A stretch of DNA of 64,000 nucleotides, taken from positions 62,001 through 126,000 of the forward strand of contig NZ_JBJURJ010000018.1 of assembly GCF_046098205.1 (NCBI RefSeq), read 5' to 3'. The DNA comes from Paenibacillus_AR mesotrionivorans. GTDB lineage: Bacteria; Bacillota; Bacilli; Paenibacillales; NBRC-103111. Shown here piece after piece: positions 8,161 through 15,953 of the stretch. The translations under genes were made by a program, and so were the position numbers. The notes beneath the pieces were generated by a model that was not told where the DNA came from, did no database searches, and worked only from the letters and a program-made list of their open reading frames with translations. How positions within the stretch are numbered: the first letter of the stretch is position 1; each line of letters starts with the position of its first letter.

Positions 8161-9558
8161 ATGAATACTAGCAGAAGGTGGCTAATGGTATCTGTTGGAT
8201 TGGGAATATTACTAAACCCTTTAAATTCCTCAATGATTTCTGTTGCTATCACCAGACTGCAACATGTGTATAACATTGATTTTACGGCTGTTTCCTGGAT
8301 TGTTTTTTCTTTTTACATTACCAGTGCGATTGCCCAGCCTGTCATGGGCAAGGTTAGTGATTTATTCGGCCGAAGGAAGATATTTCTTGCTGGTCTAGTT
8401 GTTTCTTTTCTCTCTTCCGTATTAGCTCCATTTTCTCCAAACTTTGAATGGCTTATCGTGTCCCGAATTGTGCAATCGATCGGAACGAGTATGCTGATTG
8501 CGGTTGGAACGGCGATTGTACGAGTGCACATTACAGAAAAGCAAGCGGCCGCGCTGGCTGGCTTGTCGATTTTCCTATCCGGTGCGGCGGCAATAGGCCC
8601 CTTTGCCGGAGGGGTATTGATTCAATGGTGGGACTGGCCTGCGATCTTCATCGTCAATATTCCGTTCGTGGTAGCCAGCTATCTGCTGGCCTGGAAGATT
8701 ATTCCCAAGGACGGACCGGCAGCTTCGGTCTCACGCGACATGTCGTTTCGCAAATGGCTGGGTGTGATTGATGTGTCAGGTATTTTGCTCTTCGCAGTTG
8801 GTTTGGTCGCCTTGCTTGTCAGCTTGCTGTCGGTTAAATCATCCGGACATGCCTCCATGTGGAATATGATTGTCGGATTGATTGGCCTTGTGGCGCTGGG
8901 GACATTCGTTCGACATGAGTTAAAAACGACGTCACCCTTTATTCCGTTGCGCACTTTCGCCAAATATCCGGCGATGACTTGGGTCAATATTCAATACATG
9001 CTCGTTAATTTGCTTTATTATGCGCTCTTTTTCGGGATTCCATCTTACTTACAAATGGTACGCCATGTCAGTGAATTCCAGACAGGGATTCTGATGCTCA
9101 CCTTGGGCTTGAGTTCGATCGTGGCATCTCCCATAGCGGGAAAATGGGTCGATAAATCGGGACCTAGACCGTCATTGATCGTATCGGCATTACTGATGGC
9201 ATTGGGTTCGGTATGGATCGTGACATGGACGGAAACTTCTCCAGTTATCGTTGTGAGCCTGGCGTTAGCTGTATTCGGTTTTAGCAACGGGCTGAACGCC
9301 GTTGGTATGCAGGCAGCTTTATTTAAGAGCTCTTCAAAAGAGATGGCCGGTGTAGCATCCGGACTATTCAATACATCGAGGTACTTCGGTACCATTTTAT
9401 CTTCGTTATTGACAGGCATCATTATGGGAGACGCGTTCAACTTCGCAGGATTTCGACTGCTTGGGGTTTTCCTCACGGTAATCGCATTAGTATTGGTATT
9501 GATGAGTGTGCGGCTGCGGTATTCAGGGCAATTGAACAAACCGAGCACAGGCAAGTAA
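8161..9558 (+). CDS. MFS drug-efflux-type transporter
   Basis: This 465-residue polytopic membrane protein has about 14 hydrophobic segments. The MFS motif A-like loop is GKVSDLFGRRK (about residues 61-71), and LNSSMISVAI in helix 1 fits the DHA2 drug:H+ antiporter group. AGGGGGG precedes the ATG. It probably exports a small toxic compound by proton antiport, under control of the divergent LysR regulator. Both genes lie between attachment-like sites C and D and so form a second cassette. The substrate cannot be read from sequence. Confidence 0.88.
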   Translation: MNTSRRWLMVSVGLGILLNPLNSSMISVAITRLQHVYNIDFTAVSWIVFSFYITSAIAQPVMGKVSDLFGRRKIFLAGLVVSFLSSVLAPFSPNFEWLIVSRIVQSIGTSMLIAVGTAIVRVHITEKQAAALAGLSIFLSGAAAIGPFAGGVLIQWWDWPAIFIVNIPFVVASYLLAWKIIPKDGPAASVSRDMSFRKWLGVIDVSGILLFAVGLVALLVSLLSVKSSGHASMWNMIVGLIGLVALGTFVRHELKTTSPFIPLRTFAKYPAMTWVNIQYMLVNLLYYALFFGIPSYLQMVRHVSEFQTGILMLTLGLSSIVASPIAGKWVDKSGPRPSLIVSALLMALGSVWIVTWTETSPVIVVSLALAVFGFSNGLNAVGMQAALFKSSSKEMAGVASGLFNTSRYFGTILSSLLTGIIMGDAFNFAGFRLLGVFLTVIALVLVLMSVRLRYSGQLNKPSTGK

Positions 9559-9677
9559 ATTAATAATAGGAGTTGGTTCCGATTCATGCCGACACGAAGC
9601 AAAATGTACAACGTTATCTTGCTGAACGTATCCGTATGCGGTACCCCTATCAGGAGCCTTCGATTTCGCTTTATAGA

Positions 9678-9712
9678 TGATACGGTGAACCGTATCATAA
9701 GTAACAGCAAGT
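9678..9712 (+). repeat. SCC-like attachment site D (right-end type)
   Basis: TGATACGGTGAACCGT (9678-9693) is shared exactly with site C, and the core reads TATCATAAGTAA. In frame it encodes GEPYHK and stop, identical to the end of RlmH. TATCATAA is the core found in staphylococcal SCC attachment sites. GATACGGT and ACCGTATC form an inverted repeat around GA. It is the distal boundary of the cassette region. Confidence 0.75.
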
Positions 9713-9778
9713 AAATGTTAAGACTTGATTACACGACTTGATCAAATCAAAGGGAGGGAAGCAAGGTTTAAGGGGATA

Positions 9779-10345
9779 TTGTTCAAATATCTGACGAAAT
9801 ACACTTCGTTTAGCGAAGAAGAGCAACGGGTGATTGCGAGTGAGATTCGAGTCGAGGAGTATAAAAAGGGAACGATTCTTCTTTGGCAAGGAGACGTCCT
9901 CACGAAGTGTTATTTCATACTGAAAGGCTGTATTCGGCAGTATGCTGTAAATGCGTTAGGGAGAGAGGTCGCCAGCAATTTTTATACGGAAGAGCAAGCA
10001 GTCGTCATCTATAACGAGCACTCGGAGAGCAAAACATCCAAGTATACGCTGACATGTCTCGAGGATTGTGTATTGGTTGTCGGCGACCTAGCAACGATTA
10101 ACGATACCTACAATAAATACCCGGGACTAAAATCCATGACGAACCGAATGACCGTAGAGATCTTCGGGAGTGTACAAGAGGACTTCGCCAACTTCATCGC
10201 TTCTTCGCCCGAAGAACGATTCAAATCTCTGCTGCACAAAAGACCTGGCCTTATCGACCGTGTTCCCCAACATCAGTTGGCAAGCTTTCTCGGGGTTACG
10301 CCGGAATCCCTAAGCAGAATCAAGAAATGGATTTCTAGCCTTTAA
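9779..10345 (+). CDS. Crp/Fnr-family transcriptional regulator
   Basis: This protein of about 188 residues has an N-terminal cyclic-nucleotide-binding-like beta-roll (KGTILLWQGDVLTKCYFILKG) and a C-terminal helix-turn-helix (VPQHQLASFLGVTPESLSRI). The start is uncertain. A TTG at 9779 fits the usual beginning of the family and has AAGG five bases upstream; an earlier TTG at 9725 is possible. Proteins of this short subtype usually respond to stress or redox conditions rather than cAMP. It directly follows attachment-like site D. Its target is not evident. Confidence 0.82.
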   Translation: MFKYLTKYTSFSEEEQRVIASEIRVEEYKKGTILLWQGDVLTKCYFILKGCIRQYAVNALGREVASNFYTEEQAVVIYNEHSESKTSKYTLTCLEDCVLVVGDLATINDTYNKYPGLKSMTNRMTVEIFGSVQEDFANFIASSPEERFKSLLHKRPGLIDRVPQHQLASFLGVTPESLSRIKKWISSL

Positions 10346-10361
10346 ACAACAATCATAGCCC

Positions 10362-10432
10362 AAAACCTATGCGGACCCGTACGTAGGTGGCCCGAGAGGT
10401 CGGGGGCTGAATGCCCCCTCCTATAATCTCGG
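10362..10432 (+). mobile_element. group II intron 3'-end relic (domains V/VI-like)
   Basis: ACCTAT (10365-10370) pairs with GTAGGT (10383-10388), leaving an AC bulge and a short upper stem, like a shortened domain V. It is followed by a GAGGTCGGGGGC hairpin closed by GCCCCCTCC, strongly like domain VI with its branch-point region. CCCGAGA/TCTCGGG form an outer pairing. No reverse transcriptase frame is nearby. It is most likely the eroded 3' end of an intron; a structured leader or terminator is the alternative. Confidence 0.45.
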
Positions 10433-10543
10433 GAGTATCTTCTCAACTTGGTGGCAGGCAATAAACGAGGGCTCGTGCCGAATGCTGCAGCATCGAGCCA
10501 TGTATGCCCGTCTATGGACAACGGTACGTGTACTGCCATTCTA

Positions 10544-10969
10544 TTAGTGTTGCCCGTTCACGACCAATTTTATGTCGATATTGCCGCGGGTAGCCCTAGA
10601 GTACGGACATACGCCATGAGCAGCATGAACAAGTTCCTCCGCCACATGCTGTTCGACTCCGTCGATGTTGACGTGCAGCTGAGCAGCAAGCTCGAATCCG
10701 CCGTCTGACCCTTTACCGATACTAACATGCGCGGTAACATCCGTCCCCGAGTGCTGAACCTTCTTCATACGAGCGACCAGATTCAACGCACTATCAAAAC
10801 ATGCCGCATAACCTGCAGCGAACAGTTGCTCCGGATTCGTCCCTACCTCCCCGTTGCCGCCTAGCGCCTTAGGCATCCGAACATGGATATCTAACACTCC
10901 GTCAGAAGAGGTCACCTTACCGTTTCTTCCGCCTTCTGCAGTTGCGATTGCTGTGTATAATGCTTCCAT
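10544..10969 (-). CDS. ohr: organic hydroperoxide resistance protein Ohr (OsmC family)
   Basis: This 141-residue protein starts at an ATG behind AAGGAGAG. It carries the two reactive cysteines of Ohr: Cys57 in AACFDSAL (peroxidatic) and Cys121 in HGVCPYSRAT (resolving). GNGEVGTNPEQLFAAGYAACF is the family signature. Ohr reduces organic and lipid hydroperoxides in the cytoplasm using lipoylated proteins. No ohrR gene is adjacent, but an OhrR-like operator overlaps the upstream region. Confidence 0.95.
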   Translation of the reverse strand: MEALYTAIATAEGGRNGKVTSSDGVLDIHVRMPKALGGNGEVGTNPEQLFAAGYAACFDSALNLVARMKKVQHSGTDVTAHVSIGKGSDGGFELAAQLHVNIDGVEQHVAEELVHAAHGVCPYSRATRGNIDIKLVVNGQH

Positions 10970-10990
10970 GATTCATCTCTCCTTTTATTT

Positions 10991-11021
10991 AATTGCATAC
11001 AAAACAATTGTACACAACTAA
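10991..11021 (-). promoter_or_regulatory. putative OhrR/MarR operator of ohr
   Basis: The segment just upstream of ohr contains ACAATTGT inside TACAAAACAATTGTACACAA. This resembles the TACAATT/AATTGTA dyad bound by the peroxide-sensing MarR-family repressor OhrR in Bacillus. The repressor gene itself is not in the window next to ohr. Confidence 0.45.
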
Positions 11022-11191
11022 ATATACAATAGAATCTGCCCGAACACAACTGTTATTAAAATTATCATCGACCTTTGAATCCTTAATATCATCTATCCCG
11101 ATGAGCGGAGGAGAGGCTTTACAAAATTTCGGTTCCGCTTGCGGGGGATGAGCTGAGGAGTACGGATTTTCCATAGTTACGAAAATCAGAA

Positions 11192-11224
11192 AAAAGGCCA
11201 TCCCGTAAAAAGGATGGCCTTAAA
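11192..11224. terminator. bidirectional hairpin, GGCCATCC family copy 1
   Basis: AGGCCATCC (11195-11203) pairs perfectly with GGATGGCCT (11212-11220). A run of A before the stem gives a strong T-tail on the minus strand; the plus-strand tail is weak. It is one of seven related hairpins in the window. Confidence 0.6.
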
Positions 11225-11383
11225 ATTTGCCGTTATAGTCCAAAGCAGAACCCTAAAAAAGACATGGATACATAATATCTTATTAAAAAATCGAATATAA
11301 GTCTATACCTTTTTTAGAATAAATTGTATGGTATTCATGCGGCCGCAACGCAGTAAGAATTGGGATGATGGGAGAAGAGCTAT

Positions 11384-11860
11384 ATGATTACACTCAAAAA
11401 GATCACATTGGAAAACCGGCGGGCCATGTTTAATTTGGAAGTTTCAGAAGACCAACGACGCTTTGTTGCGTCCAATCTGTCAAGCGTGGCTTCCTGTTAT
11501 GTCCTTGCAACCAATGGGGGACATCCATTTCCATTTATCATTTACTCTGATGAGCGGCCGGTAGGTTTTGTTATGTTGACTTATGGAATCACAGGTTACG
11601 ACGAACCGTCAATCGCAGAAGACAACTACTGTATCTTGCGACTAATGATAGACAAACAATACCAGAACAGTGGCTATGGTCGGGAGGCTATGGAAAAGAT
11701 TTTGGAATTTATTCGTACCTATCCAGCAGGACCAGCCCATTATTGTTGGATTCCTTATAAACCGGAAAACTTCCCTGCTAAAAAACTTTATGAAAGCTTT
11801 GGCTTCCGTGATAACGGTGAAATTTTTAACGATGAGTCAATAACTGTGCTGCAACTCTGA
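11384..11860 (+). CDS. GNAT acetyltransferase, BltD-like (spermine/spermidine type)
   Basis: This 158-residue GNAT-fold protein opens with a stretch (ENRRAMFNLEVSEDQRRFVA) typical of BltD-like polyamine acetyltransferases. The acetyl-CoA binding motif is QYQNSGYGREAM, preceded by the beta strand YCILRLMID, with KKLYESFGFRDNGE at the end. BltD acetylates spermine and spermidine; the exact substrate here is inferred. AGAAGAG precedes the ATG. A shared hairpin separates it from the convergent peptidase gene. Confidence 0.82.
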   Translation: MITLKKITLENRRAMFNLEVSEDQRRFVASNLSSVASCYVLATNGGHPFPFIIYSDERPVGFVMLTYGITGYDEPSIAEDNYCILRLMIDKQYQNSGYGREAMEKILEFIRTYPAGPAHYCWIPYKPENFPAKKLYESFGFRDNGEIFNDESITVLQL

Positions 11861-11892
11861 TTTGTTACCAATCCGTTGAAGAACGTAAAATT

Positions 11893-11924
11893 AAAAAAGG
11901 GCCATCCCGCAGAGGATGGCCTTA
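11893..11924. terminator. bidirectional hairpin, GGCCATCC family copy 2
   Basis: GGGCCATCC pairs with GGATGGCC across a short loop. Six A residues in front give a T6 tail for the minus strand, so it can terminate the YgjP-like gene arriving from the right, and probably also the BltD-like gene from the left. It sits between convergent genes. Confidence 0.65.
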
Positions 11925-11963
11925 AAACTTACCGTTACAGACAGCAGAAAAACGGAGTCGCAG

Positions 11964-12617
11964 TCACAGGCTCATGGTATGCCCGTACCTTGCCAGGAAG
12001 TCCTGCTTTTCTTTATAGTCCGGCATGATACTCCCAACCAATCGCCAGAAGGAGCGGTCATGATTCATATGAAGGAGATGACACAGCTCATGGATAACAA
12101 CATAATCGATAACCTCTATAGGGGCCATGGCCAGACGATAATTAAAGGTTAGCTTTCTTCCAGAGCTGCAGCTTCCCCACTGGGTATTGGATTCTACTAC
12201 CTCCACTACTTTCGGTTTGACTCTTAGCTGACTCTGATAGATGTTTAGCCGCTCTCCAATAATCTTTTTGCAGCGGGAGAAATAGAACTTTTTAAGACTG
12301 CTCTTAAGCTCCTCTTCGCCCAAACCGCTAGTGTCTATAAGCTCATGAAGAGAGAACTCCTTTCCCAGGTAAAGGAACCTTCCCTCCTCCTGATATTCCT
12401 TCACTCTTGGACCTTCTTGAGACCTTGCACGGGCAACAGACTTTTCCACTATCCATCGGCCATGATGCTCTACCGTCTTCATTATAGTCTCCGTGCTTGT
12501 ATTGTTGGGTACCTTTACCATGATGAGGCCGGTTGAACCTATCTCAATGGAAGTTTTTTTTCTGATTCCGTATTGAACATGAAATTCTATGGATTGACCC
12601 TCGAACTCGATTTTCAC
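11964..12617 (-). CDS. YgjP-like (DUF45) zinc metallopeptidase-fold protein
   Basis: This protein has the HELCHLLHMNHDRSFW motif (zinc-binding HExxH and a third histidine) and the preceding NTQWGSCSSGRKLTFNYRL segment that mark the YgjP/DUF45 family, close to SprT and M48 peptidases. GTG at 12617 (MKIEFEGQSIEFHVQYG) is preferred because the divergent gene starts at 12701; an ATG at 12719 would give 251 residues and overlap it. The ribosome binding site is weak either way. YgjP proteins are poorly understood and may be proteases or nuclease-associated factors. Confidence 0.85.
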   Translation of the reverse strand: MKIEFEGQSIEFHVQYGIRKKTSIEIGSTGLIMVKVPNNTSTETIMKTVEHHGRWIVEKSVARARSQEGPRVKEYQEEGRFLYLGKEFSLHELIDTSGLGEEELKSSLKKFYFSRCKKIIGERLNIYQSQLRVKPKVVEVVESNTQWGSCSSGRKLTFNYRLAMAPIEVIDYVVIHELCHLLHMNHDRSFWRLVGSIMPDYKEKQDFLARYGHTMSL

Positions 12618-12700
12618 AGCTAACACCAGCTTTGCAGGAAATTTGGCCTTACGTTCTATTGATCCGGGATATGATTGAAAGAGATAATGGAGGGATTGCT

Positions 12701-13708
12701 TTGAATCAGCTATTTCCATTAGAAGTATCCGTACTATCTTCCGATGCTCTTGGAGATTTTATTTCGCGTGAGTACTTTTCACGGACTTTGGTCCGATGTC
12801 GATTGTTCTATAGAGGCTTGCATGATATTTATAAGATTATTTCTGGTGATCAAGCATACTTCTTCAAAGTATACCGCCAAGGTGTCCGAAGTATGGCAGA
12901 AGTTCAATCCGAGCTTGATTTGCTTCTTCATCTGAAAGCATCCGGTGTTACTGCTATTATACCTGTCAGTAAACATGATGGAACATTCATTTCGGAGTTT
13001 ATGACGGTGAACGGAGTGAGGCATGGCGTGTTATATACGTCTGTGGGGGTGCGCGAGTTCAGTCGTATGGAAGAAACTATTGAATCGAACGAGAGATTGG
13101 GAACCTATATCGCTTCTGTTCATGCCGCCTGGGATAAATATAATGGTTCAATTAACCGATGGAGTTTAGACGCAAGTACCTTCATTGACCGTTCTATGGA
13201 TGCCGTTCGGCAATTTTCCGAGATTCATGATTTTGACATAGATTTTTTAGAAGATGTTTCCAAACATATAAAGAAGAAATTGACTAGCTTTTCTACTGAA
13301 GCACCTCAATTCGGTGTTTGCCATGGCGACTTTTATAGTGGAAATGTTCGGGTTGATGCTAATAACAATCCGATCTTGATTGATTTTGACTTTTGCGGCA
13401 ATGGCTGGCGCGCCTACGATATATCCATGTACGCATACCCTTTTGCCATGGGGTGTGATGCAGCCAAACTCCAGCAAAGAGAAAACCGTAAAGACCAGTT
13501 CTTAAATGGATATAACAAGGTGAGGGCCATGAGCGAAAATGAGGTCAACTCTATTGCTCTCTTTATTCCATTCAGAAGGATCTTCAATATTGGCACATTA
13601 TACATCTCTTATCTGCCTAATACATGGGGAGATTCTAATGTTATAGGAAATGTCGATGGTGATATTGAAATGCTTAAAAAGTGGATCGATTTAAATCCAA
13701 TATTTTAA
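12701..13708 (+). CDS. aminoglycoside phosphotransferase (APH)-family kinase
   Basis: This 335-residue protein starts at a TTG, chosen because GGAGGG ends six bases upstream. The kinase-like fold is shown by VCHGDFYSGNVRV (Brenner-type HGD..N catalytic loop, about residues 207-219) and ILIDFDFCG (metal-binding DFD). YFFKVYRQGVRS carries the N-lobe ATP-binding lysine. The family phosphorylates small molecules: aminoglycosides, homoserine, choline or unknown metabolites. The substrate here is unknown and resistance should not be assumed. Confidence 0.85.
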   Translation: MNQLFPLEVSVLSSDALGDFISREYFSRTLVRCRLFYRGLHDIYKIISGDQAYFFKVYRQGVRSMAEVQSELDLLLHLKASGVTAIIPVSKHDGTFISEFMTVNGVRHGVLYTSVGVREFSRMEETIESNERLGTYIASVHAAWDKYNGSINRWSLDASTFIDRSMDAVRQFSEIHDFDIDFLEDVSKHIKKKLTSFSTEAPQFGVCHGDFYSGNVRVDANNNPILIDFDFCGNGWRAYDISMYAYPFAMGCDAAKLQQRENRKDQFLNGYNKVRAMSENEVNSIALFIPFRRIFNIGTLYISYLPNTWGDSNVIGNVDGDIEMLKKWIDLNPIF

Positions 13709-13712
13709 TAAG

Positions 13713-13942
13713 CGAGAATTTTGGGTCGTGCACAACGGCTTTGATTTGACTCTTCTATTTGAAGCCACAAGTACACGTGGAGAAAATTTTAAAGTAACCA
13801 TCAATGGATCACAGAAAAGAGCAGCAATTCGCCAAATGTGACAGAGATCACAAACTATAAAGGTGCATCCATTAGAATGATAATGAGTAAAGAAGTTAAC
13901 AGTACCCAGCAGGATACTTTGAATAGGATAGGGGTGATCTAA
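13713..13942 (+). pseudogene. frameshifted remnant of an unknown gene
   Basis: One frame reads EFWVVHNGFDLTLLFEATST and on to FKVTINGS, then breaks near 13820. A second frame continues NSPNVTEITNYKGASIRMIM, then SKEVNSTQQD to a stop one base before the next gene. The two halves read as one protein after a single frameshift. No start is evident. I do not recognise the family. Confidence 0.4.
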
Positions 13943-13943
13943 A

Positions 13944-14258
13944 ATGGCAAATGTCCACATAGAAAACAATGAGTTGCTGCTTGAGGCAAGCCTTGAGGAT
14001 ATTGAAACGATTGTTAAAGAGGCATTAAAAAACATCGATCAATACAAAGAGGAAATTTCCGTCATCTATGATAAAATGCCAAAATTCGAGTATAAGTACT
14101 TTTGTTTCTATGCTTACTCCACATATCGCTTATTGGAAAAGGCCCTTAACTTTTCTTGCGATGAGGTCGGTCATTTCCGATTGATTGCTCCGGAAGAATT
14201 TTATTATGCATTCTTTGGTGTCATCTCCACCCTGTATCATGAGCATTGTGCAAAATAA
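13944..14258 (+). CDS. hypothetical protein, 104 aa
   Basis: This small, acidic, probably helical protein begins right after the decayed gene, with GGGGTGA upstream. The middle is rich in aromatic residues (FEYKYFCFYAYSTYRLLEKAL), and the end EEFYYAFFGVISTLYHEHC is hydrophobic. I see no known motif. It is followed 21 bases later by a DUF2249 gene in the same direction and may share a transcript with it. Confidence 0.6.
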   Translation: MANVHIENNELLLEASLEDIETIVKEALKNIDQYKEEISVIYDKMPKFEYKYFCFYAYSTYRLLEKALNFSCDEVGHFRLIAPEEFYYAFFGVISTLYHEHCAK

Positions 14259-14279
14259 TTATTTTTAGGAGGAAAGAAA

Positions 14280-14513
14280 ATGGAAAACTATAAATCAACA
14301 GTAAATGCAACAGAGTATCCCCCACAAATTAAACATAAGGTTATTTTTGAAACCTTTGATGCGTTACAATCAGGTGAAGCGATGTTGTTGATCAATGACC
14401 ATGACCCCAAACCGTTATATTTCCAATTTGGAATTGAACGGCCTAATCAATTTACATGGGAATACATTGAACAAGGACCGGTCACCTTCCGTGTAAAAAT
14501 TGGACGTGTGTAA
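14280..14513 (+). CDS. DUF2249-domain protein
   Basis: This 77-residue protein begins behind AGGAGG. The pattern HKVIFETFDALQSGEAMLLI, NDHDPKPLYFQF and FTWEYIEQGPVTFRVKIGR is the DUF2249 fold, a small TusA/SirA-like domain. DUF2249 proteins often accompany iron-sulfur, nitric oxide or anaerobic redox functions, but no such partner is visible here. It overlaps the next frame by a few bases. Confidence 0.8.
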   Translation: MENYKSTVNATEYPPQIKHKVIFETFDALQSGEAMLLINDHDPKPLYFQFGIERPNQFTWEYIEQGPVTFRVKIGRV

Positions 14514-14859
14514 AGAACCGCTTGTCGTAAGCTGGCTGCCTGTTGGTCATGTCCCTCATGGATATCGAAGGGTTTTTGTCCTATCCAATAGTCATCAGGT
14601 ACAGCATGTGATTGTATTATCTTTCATGGGCTATGAGGATGTTTACAACGTCAAACAGCAGGTAAAAACACACGAGATTCAGGATCCCTCCCTCTTATGG
14701 GGCCTTTCCGTTGTAAAGTCTCTCATCGGTACCGAGACACTGGAATCAGAGGATGGATATGTAACTATCCGGCCTAAGCCCATGCAGGAAGATGAACTCT
14801 TACCCCTCGGCGAATTTCTGAAGGCTGCAGAAGAAGGGAAGTTTCTGTTAAGCCAGTGA
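14500..14859 (+). CDS. hypothetical protein, about 119 aa
   Basis: This frame overlaps the end of the DUF2249 gene. TTG (14500) or GTG (14506) could start it, and neither has a good ribosome binding site, so translational coupling or decay is possible. The product includes VFVLSNSHQVQHVIVLSFMG and PLGEFLKAAEEGKF. I do not recognise it. The codon pattern looks coding, and a terminator-like hairpin follows. Confidence 0.5.
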   Translation: MDVCKEPLVVSWLPVGHVPHGYRRVFVLSNSHQVQHVIVLSFMGYEDVYNVKQQVKTHEIQDPSLLWGLSVVKSLIGTETLESEDGYVTIRPKPMQEDELLPLGEFLKAAEEGKFLLSQ

Positions 14860-14884
14860 ATAAAAGATATGTTTCGGTAATGCT

Positions 14885-14945
14885 GCCCCCTCATGATAAA
14901 CAGTGGAAATCAATTATTCCCTGTGGATCCGAGGGGGCTTTTTCA
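14885..14945 (+). terminator. intrinsic terminator, long loop
   Basis: GCCCCCTC (14885-14892) pairs perfectly with GAGGGGGC (14931-14938), followed by TTTTTC. It ends the small-gene cluster. The loop is about 38 bases. Confidence 0.65.
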
Positions 14946-15112
14946 TGCCTGCGAAGGCTAGGTGCTAATACTCATGAGCCGCGGCGCAAAATATCTAAGC
15001 TCCTCGGCTTTGTTTGGCTCTAATGTGTGGTGCTATATTGCAAATATTATATAATGTGTATAAAGATTGATTGAAGCGGTTGACAGCATCTTTAGGGAGG
15101 AATGAGACCGGA

Positions 15113-15928
15113 ATGAAGTTCGATCTTCGAGAATTAGCGTTGTTTGCAGAGCAGACTGTAACAAAAGCGGGTGACAGTATTGCTGAATTGCGCCGTCGGG
15201 AAAAAATTGAAGTGGATTACAAGGATTTTGGTGAACTGGTGACTTCTGCTGATTTGTTATCGGAAAGAATCATTCAAGAGGCCATAAGAGGAAGATTCCC
15301 AGAGCATCGCATTCTTTCGGAGGAAAATGGCATACATAGCTGGGACAATTTCAAGTTTGACGGTCCCCTTTGGGTGGTGGACCCTTTAGATGGGACAGTC
15401 AATTTTGCTCGGAGCCTGCCTCATTATGGCGTTTCATTAGCTTTTGCCCTTGATGGCGTCGTGCTGGCAGGGGCAGTATATGCTCCGGACTTGAATTGTA
15501 CTTATGTTGGGATTAAAGGGGAAGGCTCCTATTGCAATGGTGAGCGTCTGCGAATTCGCCAATGTACTTCGCTGCTAGATGCTGTCATTGGCACAGGTTT
15601 TCCCCATGATTCCGCAAAAGTGCAGCCGGCGATTGAAAGAGTGAATCGGCTGAGAAGAAACTGCCGTGACATTCGGCGTTTTGCCGCGCCAACCGTAGAC
15701 ATCTGTTATGTGGCGTCCGGCAAATTAGATGCGCATACGGAAAGTCTTTCACCGTGGGATGTAGCTGCCGCAGGCTTGATTGCACGGGAAGCGGGAACAC
15801 TAACTAGCCATGTACAAGCGGTGCCCAATGGCATCCCTGATGAGCTTTACGGTGAAGAGGTTGTATTCACCACCCCTGGAATCTTCGACGACCTCTTGGC
15901 ATTATTGAGACTGGAAAATAAGGCCTAG
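15113..15928 (+). CDS. inositol monophosphatase-family phosphatase, probably CysQ-like (PAP phosphatase)
   Basis: This 271-residue, Mg2+-dependent phosphatase starts at an ATG 12 bases after AGGGAGG. The family motifs are all present: ILSEEN (metal Glu), WVVDPLDGTVNFARSLPHY (DPxDGTxNF) and SPWDVAAAGLIAREAG (WDxAAG). The family includes inositol-1-phosphatases and CysQ, which converts 3'-phosphoadenosine 5'-phosphate (PAP) to AMP. The next genes, an APS kinase and a PAPS-dependent sulfotransferase, would produce PAP, so a PAP phosphatase role is favoured by context. That assignment is inference. Confidence 0.82.
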   Translation: MKFDLRELALFAEQTVTKAGDSIAELRRREKIEVDYKDFGELVTSADLLSERIIQEAIRGRFPEHRILSEENGIHSWDNFKFDGPLWVVDPLDGTVNFARSLPHYGVSLAFALDGVVLAGAVYAPDLNCTYVGIKGEGSYCNGERLRIRQCTSLLDAVIGTGFPHDSAKVQPAIERVNRLRRNCRDIRRFAAPTVDICYVASGKLDAHTESLSPWDVAAAGLIAREAGTLTSHVQAVPNGIPDELYGEEVVFTTPGIFDDLLALLRLENKA

Positions 15929-15953
15929 AAATATGGCGTCATATTCGCAAATC

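Larger units (their letters stand above)
10970..11383. other. intergenic region between ohr and the BltD-like gene
   Basis: These 414 bases hold the ohr promoter side with an OhrR-like operator (10991-11021) and a bidirectional hairpin (11195-11220). AT-rich DNA with no convincing gene occupies the rest. A minus-strand open frame over 10989-11201 overlaps the hairpin and the operator and has no credible ribosome binding site. Confidence 0.6.

Noticed and set aside
9571..9675. Short open frame ending RMRYPYQEPSISLYR before site D
   Set aside because: The sequence looks protein-like, but with stops just upstream, a doubtful TTG start and about 35 residues I cannot support it as a gene; it may be a relic.
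2947..9677. ccr recombinase genes expected in an SCC element
   Set aside because: I checked the frames between the attachment cores; only the SIR2-STAND, LysR and MFS genes and small remnants are there, with no serine-recombinase motif.
6695..10390. 12-bp direct repeat GTACGTAGGTGG (6695, 10379) as element ends
   Set aside because: Matches of this length are expected by chance in 64 kb and do not coincide with the attachment cores; kept only as a note on the intron relic.
10989..11201. 70-aa minus-strand frame upstream of ohr
   Set aside because: It runs through the OhrR-like operator and begins in the hairpin terminator, with no ribosome binding site.
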